Assembly (NCBI RefSeq): GCF_032302195.1
Contig: NZ_CP135275.1
Coordinates: 1-64,000 of the forward strand
DNA: 64,000 nt
Origin: Paenibacillus sp. MMS20-IR301
GTDB lineage: Bacteria > Bacillota > Bacilli > Paenibacillales > Paenibacillaceae
Reading direction: 5' to 3'
The translations under genes and the position numbers were made by a program. The notes under the pieces were generated by a model. It saw nothing but the letters and a program-made list of their open reading frames with translations. It was not told where the DNA came from and made no database searches. Positions 42,832 through 50,728 of this stretch are shown here, in pieces (positions within the stretch are counted from its first letter, which is position 1; each line of letters opens with the position of its first letter).

Positions 42832-43027
42832 TAAGATTCCCCCGCTTTATTGTGCTGCCACAGCAGCCAGCTGCCGCATTGTTATTATAATGATCCTTTA
42901 AACGGGAATCTACGATAGAAAACGAAAAAAATAGCGTAAAAAATAATTTTTAATAACGTAAAATTGCAGATAATTATATGCAGTTTGATAAAAAAATATA
43001 TTTTGGCCGTCAAATGTGATTTTATCG

Positions 43028-43055
43028 GGAACCGTTTCGTTGCTGAAGAGTCTTA
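43028..43055 (+). promoter_or_regulatory. Candidate ECF-type promoter overlapping a LacI-like palindrome
   Basis: GGAACC (43028-43033), a 16 bp spacer and GTCTTA (43050-43055) resemble ECF promoters with a GGAAC -35 and a GTC-containing -10. They lie 25 bp before the sigma gene, so autoregulation is likely. The -35 overlaps GAACCGTTTC, nearly palindromic, which could be a LacI-family operator. Confidence 0.45.
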
Positions 43056-43079
43056 TTGGGCGAGAGGGGAGAGGGAAGC

Positions 43080-43619
43080 ATGCAGAGTAGAGATTTACCC
43101 TATAGCGTGACTATCGCTCCGTCCATGACCCTGCGGGAAATGATGGAGGCTTACGGCAGCGATGTATGGAATTATGCGTTTTTTTTGACCCGCAGCCGGG
43201 AGCAGGCGAATGATATCAGCCAGGAGGTATTCCTTAAGGCATATAAGAATGCCGCCAGATACCGGGGCCAAGCTACACTGAAAACCTGGCTGCTGACCAT
43301 CACGCGCAATACTGCGTTCAGCTGGAGGCGGAACAGCTTCTGGCGCAGATTCGTTCCGCTTGGCGACCGGCAGGAGCCCGCGGGATCAGCCTTATCTGCG
43401 GAAAAGGAGGCCATCGGCAACCAGTACGCAAACCGGATCTGGGAGCTCATCATGGAGCTGCCGGATAAATACAGGGAGGTGCTGGTGCTGGATATCCAGC
43501 AGGATCTGTCGGTAGCAGAAATGTCTGCACTGCTCGGCATCGCCCAGGGGACAGTCAAATCCCGGCTGGGCCGGGCCAGGGATAAGATAAGAACGGCGAT
43601 AAAGGAGGAAGAGCTGTGA
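43080..43619 (+). CDS. ECF-type RNA polymerase sigma factor
   Basis: 179 residues. Region 2 spans about 20-90 (DISQEVFLKAYKNAARYRGQ, TLKTWLLTITRNTAFSWRR) and region 4 about 120-175 (LPDKYREVLVLDIQQDLSVA, EMSALLGIAQGTVKSRLGRA). An in-frame start at 43056 lacks a good ribosome site; ATG 43080 follows GGAGAGGGAAG. Its stop overlaps by four bases the start of a membrane protein, the usual place of the cognate anti-sigma factor. Confidence 0.9.
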   Translation: MQSRDLPYSVTIAPSMTLREMMEAYGSDVWNYAFFLTRSREQANDISQEVFLKAYKNAARYRGQATLKTWLLTITRNTAFSWRRNSFWRRFVPLGDRQEPAGSALSAEKEAIGNQYANRIWELIMELPDKYREVLVLDIQQDLSVAEMSALLGIAQGTVKSRLGRARDKIRTAIKEEEL

Positions 43620-44770
43620 AGAGAGAGTATGAACAAGAAAAGCTGCACAGGATGAGCGGAACGCAGGACTGGTATGACAAGGCAGGACGGAATCCGCTGG
43701 CTGAGCCCGGGTTCACCCCGCAGCTGATGGCCCGGATTGAACAGGCTGCCGAAGGCCGTTCTTCTGGAAAAAGCGGACAACGCCAGCGGGTCGGACGTAC
43801 CCTGGGCCTCGGAGGACTTGCAGTGATGCTGCTGTTCGGAGCGCTTATCTGGCCGTTCGGGGAATGGAGTAATGGTGATTCGGCCGGGCTGCTGGCAGCA
43901 CTGTTCCATCCGTCAGGGGCGGCAGCAGTTCAGCCTTCAGCGTCTACATCAGCGTTGCCTTCAGCTGCTTCTTCCGCATCGCTGAAATCCTACAATCCGC
44001 CGCCTGGCGCTGCAGAGTTTGAGTTAGGCGGGATCAAGTATTACATGCCCCTGCCAGTGAACCGCGACAAGACACGGGCGCTTGCCGTTGAAACCAATGC
44101 CGGAATTGTCTGGTCGCCTCCTCCTCCGATGGTGGACTATCTCAAACCCGGATATACACATAATACAGAGCCTTATATTTTATATCTGTCGCCCAAAGGC
44201 CAGCCCGAGTTATCTGAGTCAACAGCTAAGCGGCTCTATGCCTTTCCGCTCTATGCAGGCGGTTCGCAGACTTATTATCAGCTATCTGCAATCTATGCCG
44301 GCGGCGATTATGTAATTATGAGCAGCAATACGTTTACCTTGGGTAAGCAAAAGAACAGAACAATAGAGAAGTTATCTATTGTGGACGTAAAAGCGGTTGC
44401 GGCCGGAGAGACGGCTGTCCCGCGTGAACTGTACGATTTTGGCAGCCAAAGCTATGACCTGTCTGTGTACAGATCCTACATTGCCTTCGATCAAGTGAAT
44501 GAAGATATGCTGCTTGTCTACTACACTAAGAATGGTAATAACAGTTACGATGCCCATGGCATACTATACGATCTTACCGCTGGCGGCATACAGAACGTGA
44601 ACAGCAAGATCGGTATTAACGTTCAGGGCCGGCAGCAGACAGCCACTTATGAGGTGAGCGGTAAGAGGCATGAAGCGGACGTAGCTTTGCTGCTCGGCGA
44701 GCAATGGTATTTTGACTGGGTGTATGAAGAATACGGACAAAAAATTGACGCCACTACCTTTAACAAATGA
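43616..44770 (+). CDS. Probable anti-sigma factor, membrane protein
   Basis: 384 residues from GTG 43616, overlapping the sigma gene by four bases, with AAAGGAGGAAG upstream. The N-terminal 60 residues are cytoplasmic, one membrane helix spans about 62-82, and the C-terminal 300 residues would be extracellular: a Ser/Ala/Pro linker then a domain I do not recognise. No zinc-binding H-x3-C-x2-C motif is visible, so it is not a classical ZAS anti-sigma. The function is inferred from gene order and topology. Confidence 0.7.
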   Translation: MKREYEQEKLHRMSGTQDWYDKAGRNPLAEPGFTPQLMARIEQAAEGRSSGKSGQRQRVGRTLGLGGLAVMLLFGALIWPFGEWSNGDSAGLLAALFHPSGAAAVQPSASTSALPSAASSASLKSYNPPPGAAEFELGGIKYYMPLPVNRDKTRALAVETNAGIVWSPPPPMVDYLKPGYTHNTEPYILYLSPKGQPELSESTAKRLYAFPLYAGGSQTYYQLSAIYAGGDYVIMSSNTFTLGKQKNRTIEKLSIVDVKAVAAGETAVPRELYDFGSQSYDLSVYRSYIAFDQVNEDMLLVYYTKNGNNSYDAHGILYDLTAGGIQNVNSKIGINVQGRQQTATYEVSGKRHEADVALLLGEQWYFDWVYEEYGQKIDATTFNK

Positions 44771-44817
44771 GTTTTTATAGCTTGAACTATGCTCGCTGTT
44801 AACCAGTGCCAGCATAC

Positions 44818-44857
44818 AAACAGAGCATCTGAGGAAGCGCCTCAGATGCTCTGTTTA
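44818..44857. terminator. Bidirectional terminator between convergent genes
   Basis: AAACAGAGCATCTGAGG pairs perfectly with CCTCAGATGCTCTGTTT around AAGCG. It serves both the anti-sigma gene and the leftward yidC gene. Confidence 0.93.
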
Positions 44858-44858
44858 T

Positions 44859-45668
44859 TTATTCTTTTGGTGGCTTGGTGTACATTCTGTTGAGTATGAT
44901 GGTTTGCACGATAATGAATATTCCGCCAACCGCCCAATACAAGGGTAACGCAGCGGGCATCCCGAAAGAAAATACACCCATCATAACCGGTGACAACAAG
45001 CCGATGAAAGCCATTTGGCTATTCGGATTGGGCTGAGGCTGCGCTGAAGCGGATTGCGACACACGGAACTGAATGTAATACACCGCAGCGGCAATCAGCG
45101 GCAAAATGATATCCGGCTTCCCCAGGCTGAACCACAGAAAGTCATGCGCCGCAATTTCGGGGGTACGGCGAATGGCGTAATAAAATGCGAGGGTGACCGG
45201 CCACTGGATCAGCATCGGCAAACATCCCATATTTAAGGGATTAAACTGATGCTTCTGGTAGAGCTCCATCATCTCCGCCTGCTGTTGTTTCTTTGCCTCC
45301 GCAGTGTTATCGTCCTTATACTTCTCCTTAAGTGCAGTTAACTCCGGCTGGAGGACGGCCATCTTGTCTTTCATGTCCATCTGTTTCTTGGTCTGATTCA
45401 TCATAAGCGGCATGATGGCAAGCCTGATGATGAAAGTCATCAGCACAATCGATAATCCGTAGTTTCCGTGAAAAACATCCGCGAAGAATTTGATCAGAAG
45501 CGAAAAGGGATAAATAAAATAATGGTTGAATATCCCGGATGAACCGGACTCAATCGGGTTTAACGGGGATGCTGACGAGCACCCGCTGAGCACAATGGCC
45601 GGAATTACTCCAAGCAATATGATAAAAACAAGCCTGGCCCATTTTGGAAGCATTAAATTCTTTTTCAT
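44859..45668 (-). CDS. yidC: YidC/OxaA membrane protein insertase (lipoprotein form)
   Basis: 269 residues. It has a lipoprotein signal (VIPAIVLSGCSS, Cys about 27), then the five-helix insertase core. The conserved Arg of the hydrophilic groove is in TFIIRLAIMPLMM, and the cytoplasmic coiled hairpin contains the QTKKQMDMKDKM stretch. It inserts membrane proteins alone or with SecYEG; in Bacillus two paralogues exist, one needed for sporulation. It is not next to rpmH/rnpA here, so it is probably the second, YqjG-like copy. ATG 45668 with GGGAGGAC upstream is preferred over a longer in-frame start at 45839. Confidence 0.93.
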   Translation of the reverse strand: MKKNLMLPKWARLVFIILLGVIPAIVLSGCSSASPLNPIESGSSGIFNHYFIYPFSLLIKFFADVFHGNYGLSIVLMTFIIRLAIMPLMMNQTKKQMDMKDKMAVLQPELTALKEKYKDDNTAEAKKQQQAEMMELYQKHQFNPLNMGCLPMLIQWPVTLAFYYAIRRTPEIAAHDFLWFSLGKPDIILPLIAAAVYYIQFRVSQSASAQPQPNPNSQMAFIGLLSPVMMGVFSFGMPAALPLYWAVGGIFIIVQTIILNRMYTKPPKE

Positions 45669-45699
45669 CGTTGTCCTCCCTACTTGAATGTATAGATTA

Positions 45700-45930
45700 T
45701 CAATGTGGGGAAGGACTATGGTCTTCATCATCAGGGGCTTCTCTCCGCCTGACGGTACGTACGATCCACCGCTGTATGCTGCTCGGCTGCGAGAGCCGGA
45801 CAGCCACAAACCAGGTTGAACCGGCTGCAGCAATTTCATGACCCCAGTGCATCTTTTGTAAAGAAATATAGGTGAAAGGAAGTACTACTAAGGAAGAGAT
45901 AAGAGCGAGCGAGAATGCCAGTTGAACCAA
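45700..45930 (-). CDS. Small membrane protein upstream of yidC
   Basis: 76 residues from TTG 45930. The N-terminal half is a strong hydrophobic helix (LAFSLALISSLVVLPFTYIS); the C-terminal half is basic then acidic. No homologue is recognised. It ends 32 bp before yidC on the same strand. The frame is open to a CTG at 45948, six codons earlier, which lies about eight bases after a GGAGGT sequence, better than TTG 45930. A CTG start would add L-E-H-F-Y-D. A separate ATG at 45936 is in another frame and gives only 15 codons. Confidence 0.6.
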   Translation of the reverse strand: MVQLAFSLALISSLVVLPFTYISLQKMHWGHEIAAAGSTWFVAVRLSQPSSIQRWIVRTVRRREAPDDEDHSPSPH

Positions 45931-46175
45931 GTCATAAAAATGCTCCAGTCCAGTTCACCTCCGTAAGAGCCGTATTGGGAAAATTTGAATACTGGTTATA
46001 CGCTGGAAGAAGTGTGTGGTTTCACTAAACTGCACATTGGACAATCCCTATAGATAATTTACTAAAAGAAAGCTATACTTTTGATAATATTAGTCCGTAT
46101 AAAGCCTTCCAAAGTTTATCAATGCGGGATTGTATAATGAGGATAGGTGCTATACAGGAGAGTGGAGCGGGGTAA

Positions 46176-47201
46176 ATGAAGAAGCTGACCATTGAAGATG
46201 TGGCCCGGAAGGCTGGCGTATCGAAGAGCACGGTTTCGCAATTCTTGAATAAAAGGTTCAAGTATATGAGTGAGACGACCAGAAACCGGATTGCTGAGGT
46301 AATCGAGGAGCTGAACTACCAGCCGAACGGGCTGGCGCGCAGCCTCAAGCAGAACCGTACGCATATGGTGGGTATCATTGTAGCCAACATTGATTACTCA
46401 TTATCGATCCAGTGTATCCGGGCGATTGAGAATGAGCTGCAGCGCCACGGGATACAGGTCATTATCTGCAATTCCGATGAGAATGCGGAGAAAGAGAATA
46501 CTTATGTGGAGACGCTGGTGGCCCGGCAGGTGGACGGGCTGATTATTTTCCCGGCCGGCGGTCAGGCGGCGCCTTACACCAAGCTGATAGATGCTGAATA
46601 TCCGCTCGTTTTCATGGACCGGCTGGTAGAGGGCATCTCGACCCAGAGCTTCCTGCTGGATAATGAGATGGCGGTAAAGACAGCGATCAAGGAGCTGACC
46701 CGGCAGGGCCATGAAGCGATTGCATTCCTCTCGCTGCCGCTTGGCCTTCACGCGATAACTCCGCGCAAGGAAAGAATGAGCGGCTACAAAAAAGCGATGG
46801 AGGAAGCGGGCCTGCCGCTGCAGGATGCTTATATGCGGAGTGTGCCGCGTGAAGAAATCTCCGCTGCGCTGGATGAGCTGCTGCGGCTGCCTGAGCCGCC
46901 GACGGCGCTGCTGGCCGCGAATGATCTCGTGCTGGGTGAGATTCTGAAGTATGCGAACCGCCAGGCTGTGGCCATTCCCGGCCAGCTGTCCGTCATCGGG
47001 ATCGATGATGCTGAATTCGCCCGGATTTATAATCCGGATATTACGACAATCCGCCAGCCGGCTTATGAGATGGGCATGCAGGCTGCGAAGATTATGCTTA
47101 ATCTGATTAATGACCAGGATGGCTCCATGCCGATTACCTACAGATTCCCGCCTTCGCTGCAGCAGGGGCAATCTGTTCAGCCGCCGGCCCTGAAGCAATA
47201 A
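46176..47201 (+). CDS. kdgR: KdgR-like LacI family regulator
   Basis: 341 residues. The helix-turn-helix LTIEDVARKAGVSKSTVSQF, followed by LNKRFKYMSE, is close to what I recall of Bacillus KdgR, and the rest is a LacI effector domain. It lies next to kdgK and kdgA, whose product pathway (2-keto-3-deoxygluconate, KDG) KdgR senses in Bacillus. The likely operator is AAAACGGTTTT at 48618-48628 in front of kdgK. A TATAAT lies at 46133-46138, about 43 bp upstream. ATG 46176 follows GGAGCGGGG. The gene converges on kdgK. Confidence 0.82.
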   Translation: MKKLTIEDVARKAGVSKSTVSQFLNKRFKYMSETTRNRIAEVIEELNYQPNGLARSLKQNRTHMVGIIVANIDYSLSIQCIRAIENELQRHGIQVIICNSDENAEKENTYVETLVARQVDGLIIFPAGGQAAPYTKLIDAEYPLVFMDRLVEGISTQSFLLDNEMAVKTAIKELTRQGHEAIAFLSLPLGLHAITPRKERMSGYKKAMEEAGLPLQDAYMRSVPREEISAALDELLRLPEPPTALLAANDLVLGEILKYANRQAVAIPGQLSVIGIDDAEFARIYNPDITTIRQPAYEMGMQAAKIMLNLINDQDGSMPITYRFPPSLQQGQSVQPPALKQ

Positions 47202-47284
47202 ACCGGTTTATTGTACTTGCTGTCACCAAGGAGCAACCGCTAAGCTGTATGGCTTTTGTGAGCCTCCTGATTTTTTGGAGTAAA

Positions 47285-47478
47285 GCATGCATACGGACTC
47301 AGATGACGCTATTTTACGAAAAGACTCACATATGAGCTTGTTGCGGACTCACCGGCCGTTATATTGTCGCTTGGAGCTCTAAAAGTAGCAAAACTAGCAG
47401 GTTAAGCGCATCTGAGCCGCAAGGGCTGTGAATTGACGGAAATCGCTCGAACAACGGCCTTCCAGTCCGCAGAGGTGA
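47285..47478. repeat. Four-unit intergenic repeat R3, copy c
   Basis: Direct units with CGGACTC (GGA at 47295 and 47345, 50 bp apart) and inverted units (GCC in place of TCC ending 47418, then TCC ending 47468, 50 bp apart). The inner distance is 73 bp. It fills the gap between kdgR and kdgK. Confidence 0.65.
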
Positions 47479-47520
47479 TTCTTTGACAGGGTAGCCTCCA
47501 ATAACGCCGCTCTAACAAGT

Positions 47521-47566
47521 AAAGGGATTCCCAAAGCCAGTTATGGCAGTTGGGAATCCCCTTTTG
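47521..47566. terminator. Terminator for kdgK (and possibly kdgR)
   Basis: GGGATTCCCAA (47524-47534) pairs with TTGGGAATCCC (47550-47560). It is followed by CTTTTGTTG on the plus strand and CTTTACTT on the minus strand. Confidence 0.75.
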
Positions 47567-47605
47567 TTGCTGCTGTAAACATTCAGGCAGCCTTAAGCCG
47601 CATTC

Positions 47606-48559
47606 CTACATCCCGCCGTTCATGAAATTCTCCAGTAGGCCGCGGGTCGGCAGTCCGTCCATATCCCCGGGTGACATTACCGCGAGCGCACCGATCGCAT
47701 TGCCGCGTTTCACAGCGTCTGCGATACTCAGCTTCTCCAGCATGGCACTGATTACGCCTACAGCGAAGCCGTCTCCGGCGCCAACCGTATCGATAACCTG
47801 CTCCACTTTGAAGCCGTTCACATAACCTTCTTCGCCAGCGGCGGTTTTGTAATAAGCACCTTCAGGACCCAGCTTGATGACAACGAGCGAGACCCCGCGC
47901 TCCAGGTAGAAGCCGGCAATCTCCTCCGGAGTCTCAAGTCCGGTCAGGATTTTCCCTTCCCCATGTCCGGGCAGGAACCAGTCGCAGCGGGTGGCCAGAT
48001 CATTGATCGTCTTCACCATGGTTTCGGTATCCGGCCAGAGGGTCGGGCGCAGATTGGGATCGAGGGAGACGGTTTTGCCGCGCTGCTTCATAAACTCCAT
48101 GGCATGCAGCGAGAACTCATGGCAGGAAGCCGAGAGTGCGGAAGAGATGCTGGTTACATGCAGGTGCCCGGCTGAAGCGAAATAGTCTTCATTGAAATCA
48201 GCCAGACTCAGCTTGGAGGCGGCGGAATTTTTACGGAAATATTCTACTTTGGGATCTCCGTCCAGCACTTTGGATTTGATCAGCATACCGGTCGCGAATT
48301 CCTTGGTTTTGGTAATACTGGCTGTATCGATATTTTCCTTATTCAGTGCACCGATGATGAACTGTCCGAAGTTGTCTTCGCCAAGCTTGGTTACATAACC
48401 GGTGGCGTGCTCCAGACGTGACAATCCGGTTGCTACATTGCTCTCCGCACCTGCAAGTGCTTTCGAGAACGAGGTCACTTCATGCAACGGGCCGACTTCA
48501 TTGGCATAGAACATGGCCATAGGCTCCCCGAAGGTGACTGCATCCAGCTGTTTACTCAT
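47606..48559 (-). CDS. kdgK: 2-dehydro-3-deoxygluconokinase
   Basis: 317-residue PfkB family kinase that phosphorylates 2-keto-3-deoxygluconate to KDPG. The N-terminal family pattern is TFGEPMAMFY, and the C-terminal ATP/catalytic motif is DTVGAGDGFAVGVI, with the catalytic Asp in GAGD. The pairing with kdgA on the opposite strand supports KDG over other sugar kinases. ATG 48559 follows TAGGAGG. Its promoter and operator are at 48618-48682. Confidence 0.93.
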   Translation of the reverse strand: MSKQLDAVTFGEPMAMFYANEVGPLHEVTSFSKALAGAESNVATGLSRLEHATGYVTKLGEDNFGQFIIGALNKENIDTASITKTKEFATGMLIKSKVLDGDPKVEYFRKNSAASKLSLADFNEDYFASAGHLHVTSISSALSASCHEFSLHAMEFMKQRGKTVSLDPNLRPTLWPDTETMVKTINDLATRCDWFLPGHGEGKILTGLETPEEIAGFYLERGVSLVVIKLGPEGAYYKTAAGEEGYVNGFKVEQVIDTVGAGDGFAVGVISAMLEKLSIADAVKRGNAIGALAVMSPGDMDGLPTRGLLENFMNGGM

Positions 48560-48617
48560 GAATAATTCCTCCTAAAAGTTTGTGGGCGTGCTTCCATGTA
48601 AGTTGAAATTATCACAT

Positions 48618-48682
48618 AAAACGGTTTTGTACAATATCGCTTTGCCTTTCCGATTATATTTTCTATAAGTGATATCACTCAA
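48618..48682 (-). promoter_or_regulatory. kdgK promoter and candidate KdgR operator
   Basis: On the minus strand TTGAGT (48682-48677), an 18 bp spacer and TATAAT (48658-48653). The palindrome AAAACGGTTTT (48618-48628) lies about 17-27 bases after the expected transcription start and fits a LacI-type operator. A second perfect palindrome AGTGATATCACT (48668-48679) overlaps the -35 box and could bind another regulator. Confidence 0.6.
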
Positions 48683-48821
48683 TAAATCAAAGAATCCTTG
48701 ATAAATAAGGTTTTTTTGCGATATGTCAAGAAAACAGGCTCGTTCACATAAATATATATTGACTGGCAGCACTAAAGTTATTACTATTTTCTTAGAAGAT
48801 AGCTGCCTGTCGTTAGTAAAA

Positions 48822-48841
48822 TAGATAAATTAGTTTATCTA
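48822..48841. promoter_or_regulatory. Perfect inverted repeat upstream of kdgA
   Basis: TAGATAAA-TTAG-TTTATCTA, 8 bp arms, 60 bp before kdgA in a very AT-rich region. It is not followed by a T-run, so it is more likely a protein site than a terminator. It does not resemble the kdgK operator. Confidence 0.4.
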
Positions 48842-48901
48842 AATAAATATTCTTAATTAAATATGTATCCAATTTAAATGTAAACAGAGAGGAAGTTTGC
48901 A

Positions 48902-49543
48902 ATGAAGAAGATTAAGGTTTTGCAGAATATCACATCTGTTGGTGTAGTGGCTGTTATCCGTGCCGATAATGCAGATGATGCCTACAAAATGTCGGCGGCC
49001 TGTATCGAAGGCGGACTGAATAACATTGAAGTAACATTTACCACTCCGGATGCCGATGTGGCGATCAAGCGCCTTGTTGCTGATTTTGGAAACCAGGCGG
49101 TGATTGGTGCCGGTACAGTCCTTGATCCGCTCACAGCAAGAATTGCCATTCTAGCCGGATCGGAATTTGTGGTGAGCCCGTCTTTTGAAGAAGAGACTGC
49201 CAAAATGTGTAACCTATATGGTATTCCGTATATGCCGGGCTGCATGACGCTGAATGAGATGAAGGAAGCGCTGAAGCTGGGCGTGGATGTACTGAAGCTG
49301 TTCCCGGGCAGCGCGTTCGGACCCGATTATGTAAAGGCTGTGAAAGGCCCGATGCCGCATGTGAATATTATGCCTACCGGCGGTGTGGATCTGAACAACA
49401 TGGAGAAATGGATTAATAACGGCTGTATCGCTGTAGGAATCGGGGGCAACCTGACCGCTCCGGCGAAGGAAGGACGCTACGACCAGATCACTGAGCTGGC
49501 TGCGCAGTATGTGGCGAAGTATAAAGAGATTAAAGGCCTGTAA
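48902..49543 (+). CDS. kdgA: KHG/KDPG aldolase
   Basis: 213 residues. It cleaves 2-keto-3-deoxy-6-phosphogluconate to pyruvate and glyceraldehyde 3-phosphate. The Schiff-base Lys lies in GVDVLKLFPGSAFG (about residue 133) and the catalytic Glu in NNIEVTFTTPDA (about 43). Together with KdgK it completes the lower uronate pathway. ATG 48902 follows AGAGAGGAAG. The TIM-barrel ends with the GIGGNL phosphate site. Confidence 0.95.
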   Translation: MKKIKVLQNITSVGVVAVIRADNADDAYKMSAACIEGGLNNIEVTFTTPDADVAIKRLVADFGNQAVIGAGTVLDPLTARIAILAGSEFVVSPSFEEETAKMCNLYGIPYMPGCMTLNEMKEALKLGVDVLKLFPGSAFGPDYVKAVKGPMPHVNIMPTGGVDLNNMEKWINNGCIAVGIGGNLTAPAKEGRYDQITELAAQYVAKYKEIKGL

Positions 49544-49604
49544 ATTAAGAAGAAAGTAAGCAGGGGAAGCGGCTCTGTCCGTTGAACTGAAATCACCTAT
49601 GAGA

Positions 49605-49637
49605 AATGTCTTGCTGGTATCCGGCAGGGCATTTTTG
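49605..49637 (+). terminator. Intrinsic terminator of kdgA
   Basis: A 13 bp stem (49605-49617 with 49621-49633, several G-U pairs), loop TAT, then TTTT. Confidence 0.85.
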
Positions 49638-49717
49638 TATATTAAGCGGGGGAATGGATCTCTGGACCTCTGTCAAGAAAGTAGACAGTCACGCGCCGGA
49701 TTTCAAGTACATAGTGT

Positions 49718-49905
49718 AGCGTTACGGACATGAGAGGCGTTAAGCTGTGGAAAAGCGGCTGAATGCTGGCCATACGGACACCAGCGCCGTTACTTCGCCA
49801 GAAAAGTGGAGATATCACAAGAAAAGTGACGAATAAGGTCTGTGGTGTCCGCAAACCCGCCAAATGGAACGAAAACGGGCTGATAAGGTCTGTGGTGTCC
49901 GATAA
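49718..49905. repeat. Four-unit intergenic repeat R3, copy b
   Basis: Direct units with CGGACA (GGA at 49726 and 49776, 50 bp apart); inverted units with GGTGTCCG (TCC ending 49850 and 49900, 50 bp apart). The inner distance is 74 bp. The two inverted units are identical over GATAAGGTCTGTGGTGTCCG except at one base (AATAAG). It lies in the 660 bp gap after kdgA; the remaining 49906-50207 holds no supported gene. Confidence 0.75.
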
Positions 49906-50207
49906 GTGATGCCGATTGACAGAAATTCCTTCATTAAATGATTAGCGGTCTCCAGTATGTGAATTCAGGGCTGGTAAATTCCACTGCAGCTTATGTGAGG
50001 ATTGTTAGCCGTCAGCGGCTTGCCGGACTGATGCAGGTTCATTCCCGGTCGCCCTTTCTTCAATATAATCATGGATTATTATCTATAGATTGCAGTTTCC
50101 TGGATGTGCAAATGATGGAATTGCGGCTGATCAGGCAATACTTTCAATTAAGAAGCAGGTGCCTTAAGGCCTGCCCAAATTGAGGAGTTTTCCTGAAAGG
50201 TGATGCC

Positions 50208-50468
50208 ATGTCCGGCGACGACATCCGCAGTAAGCTGCACCCGACATTAATTGAAGAAGAAGCTGATTATGTGGAGATTCTATCCGCAGTTCGCGGCTGC
50301 AGAGTGACGGCGGGAGCGGTCTACAAGCTGCACCGGAATTACAATCATCCGCAACTTTTTGAGCAGGGCGAAGTATATGTGCTTGATGATGATTCCAGAG
50401 AGAATTATGCGGTCCTGATGCTGTGCGCGACGAGGCTCTACAGGCTGAAGGAGCAATTCTATTCGTAG
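50208..50468 (+). CDS. Small conserved-looking protein of unknown function
   Basis: 86 residues, soluble, mixed charge, starting MSGDDIRSKLHPTLIEEEAD and ending LKEQFYS. ATG 50208 has a good AAAGGTGATG site, and codon use looks like the neighbours, so it is probably real. I do not recognise a domain. It stands alone between the kdg genes and a sigma operon, with its own gap on each side. Confidence 0.55.
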   Translation: MSGDDIRSKLHPTLIEEEADYVEILSAVRGCRVTAGAVYKLHRNYNHPQLFEQGEVYVLDDDSRENYAVLMLCATRLYRLKEQFYS

Positions 50469-50533
50469 CACGGCTGCAGCGCGGGCAGTCTGATTTCATG
50501 TCATTTTTGTAACAAACTTCTATAAAAGAGTAT

Positions 50534-50562
50534 TTGAAGATTAGTCGCTTCCCTTGTATGCT
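50534..50562 (+). promoter_or_regulatory. Candidate promoter of the second sigma operon
   Basis: TTGAAG (50534-50539), a 17 bp spacer and TATGCT (50557-50562). It is 167 bp before the GTG start, leaving a long leader. No ECF-type GGAAC element was found here. Confidence 0.45.
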
Positions 50563-50728
50563 TAGTAAGGATTATGGACCTGTCTGCGGCAGCCGCAGAA
50601 TCCGGGAGTATGATCCTGAATTATGGCATAATTAGCCATGTCTGCTATTCTAAAAATATTGATTACAGGCTTGCAACAAATCCGCAGTCTTGCGCGTCAG
50701 TAAGATTGCATAGAGAGGGGGAACCTTC

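Noticed and set aside
49938..50183. 81-codon ORF before the 50208 gene
   Set aside because: No ribosome site, composition not protein-like, begins right after the R3b repeat.
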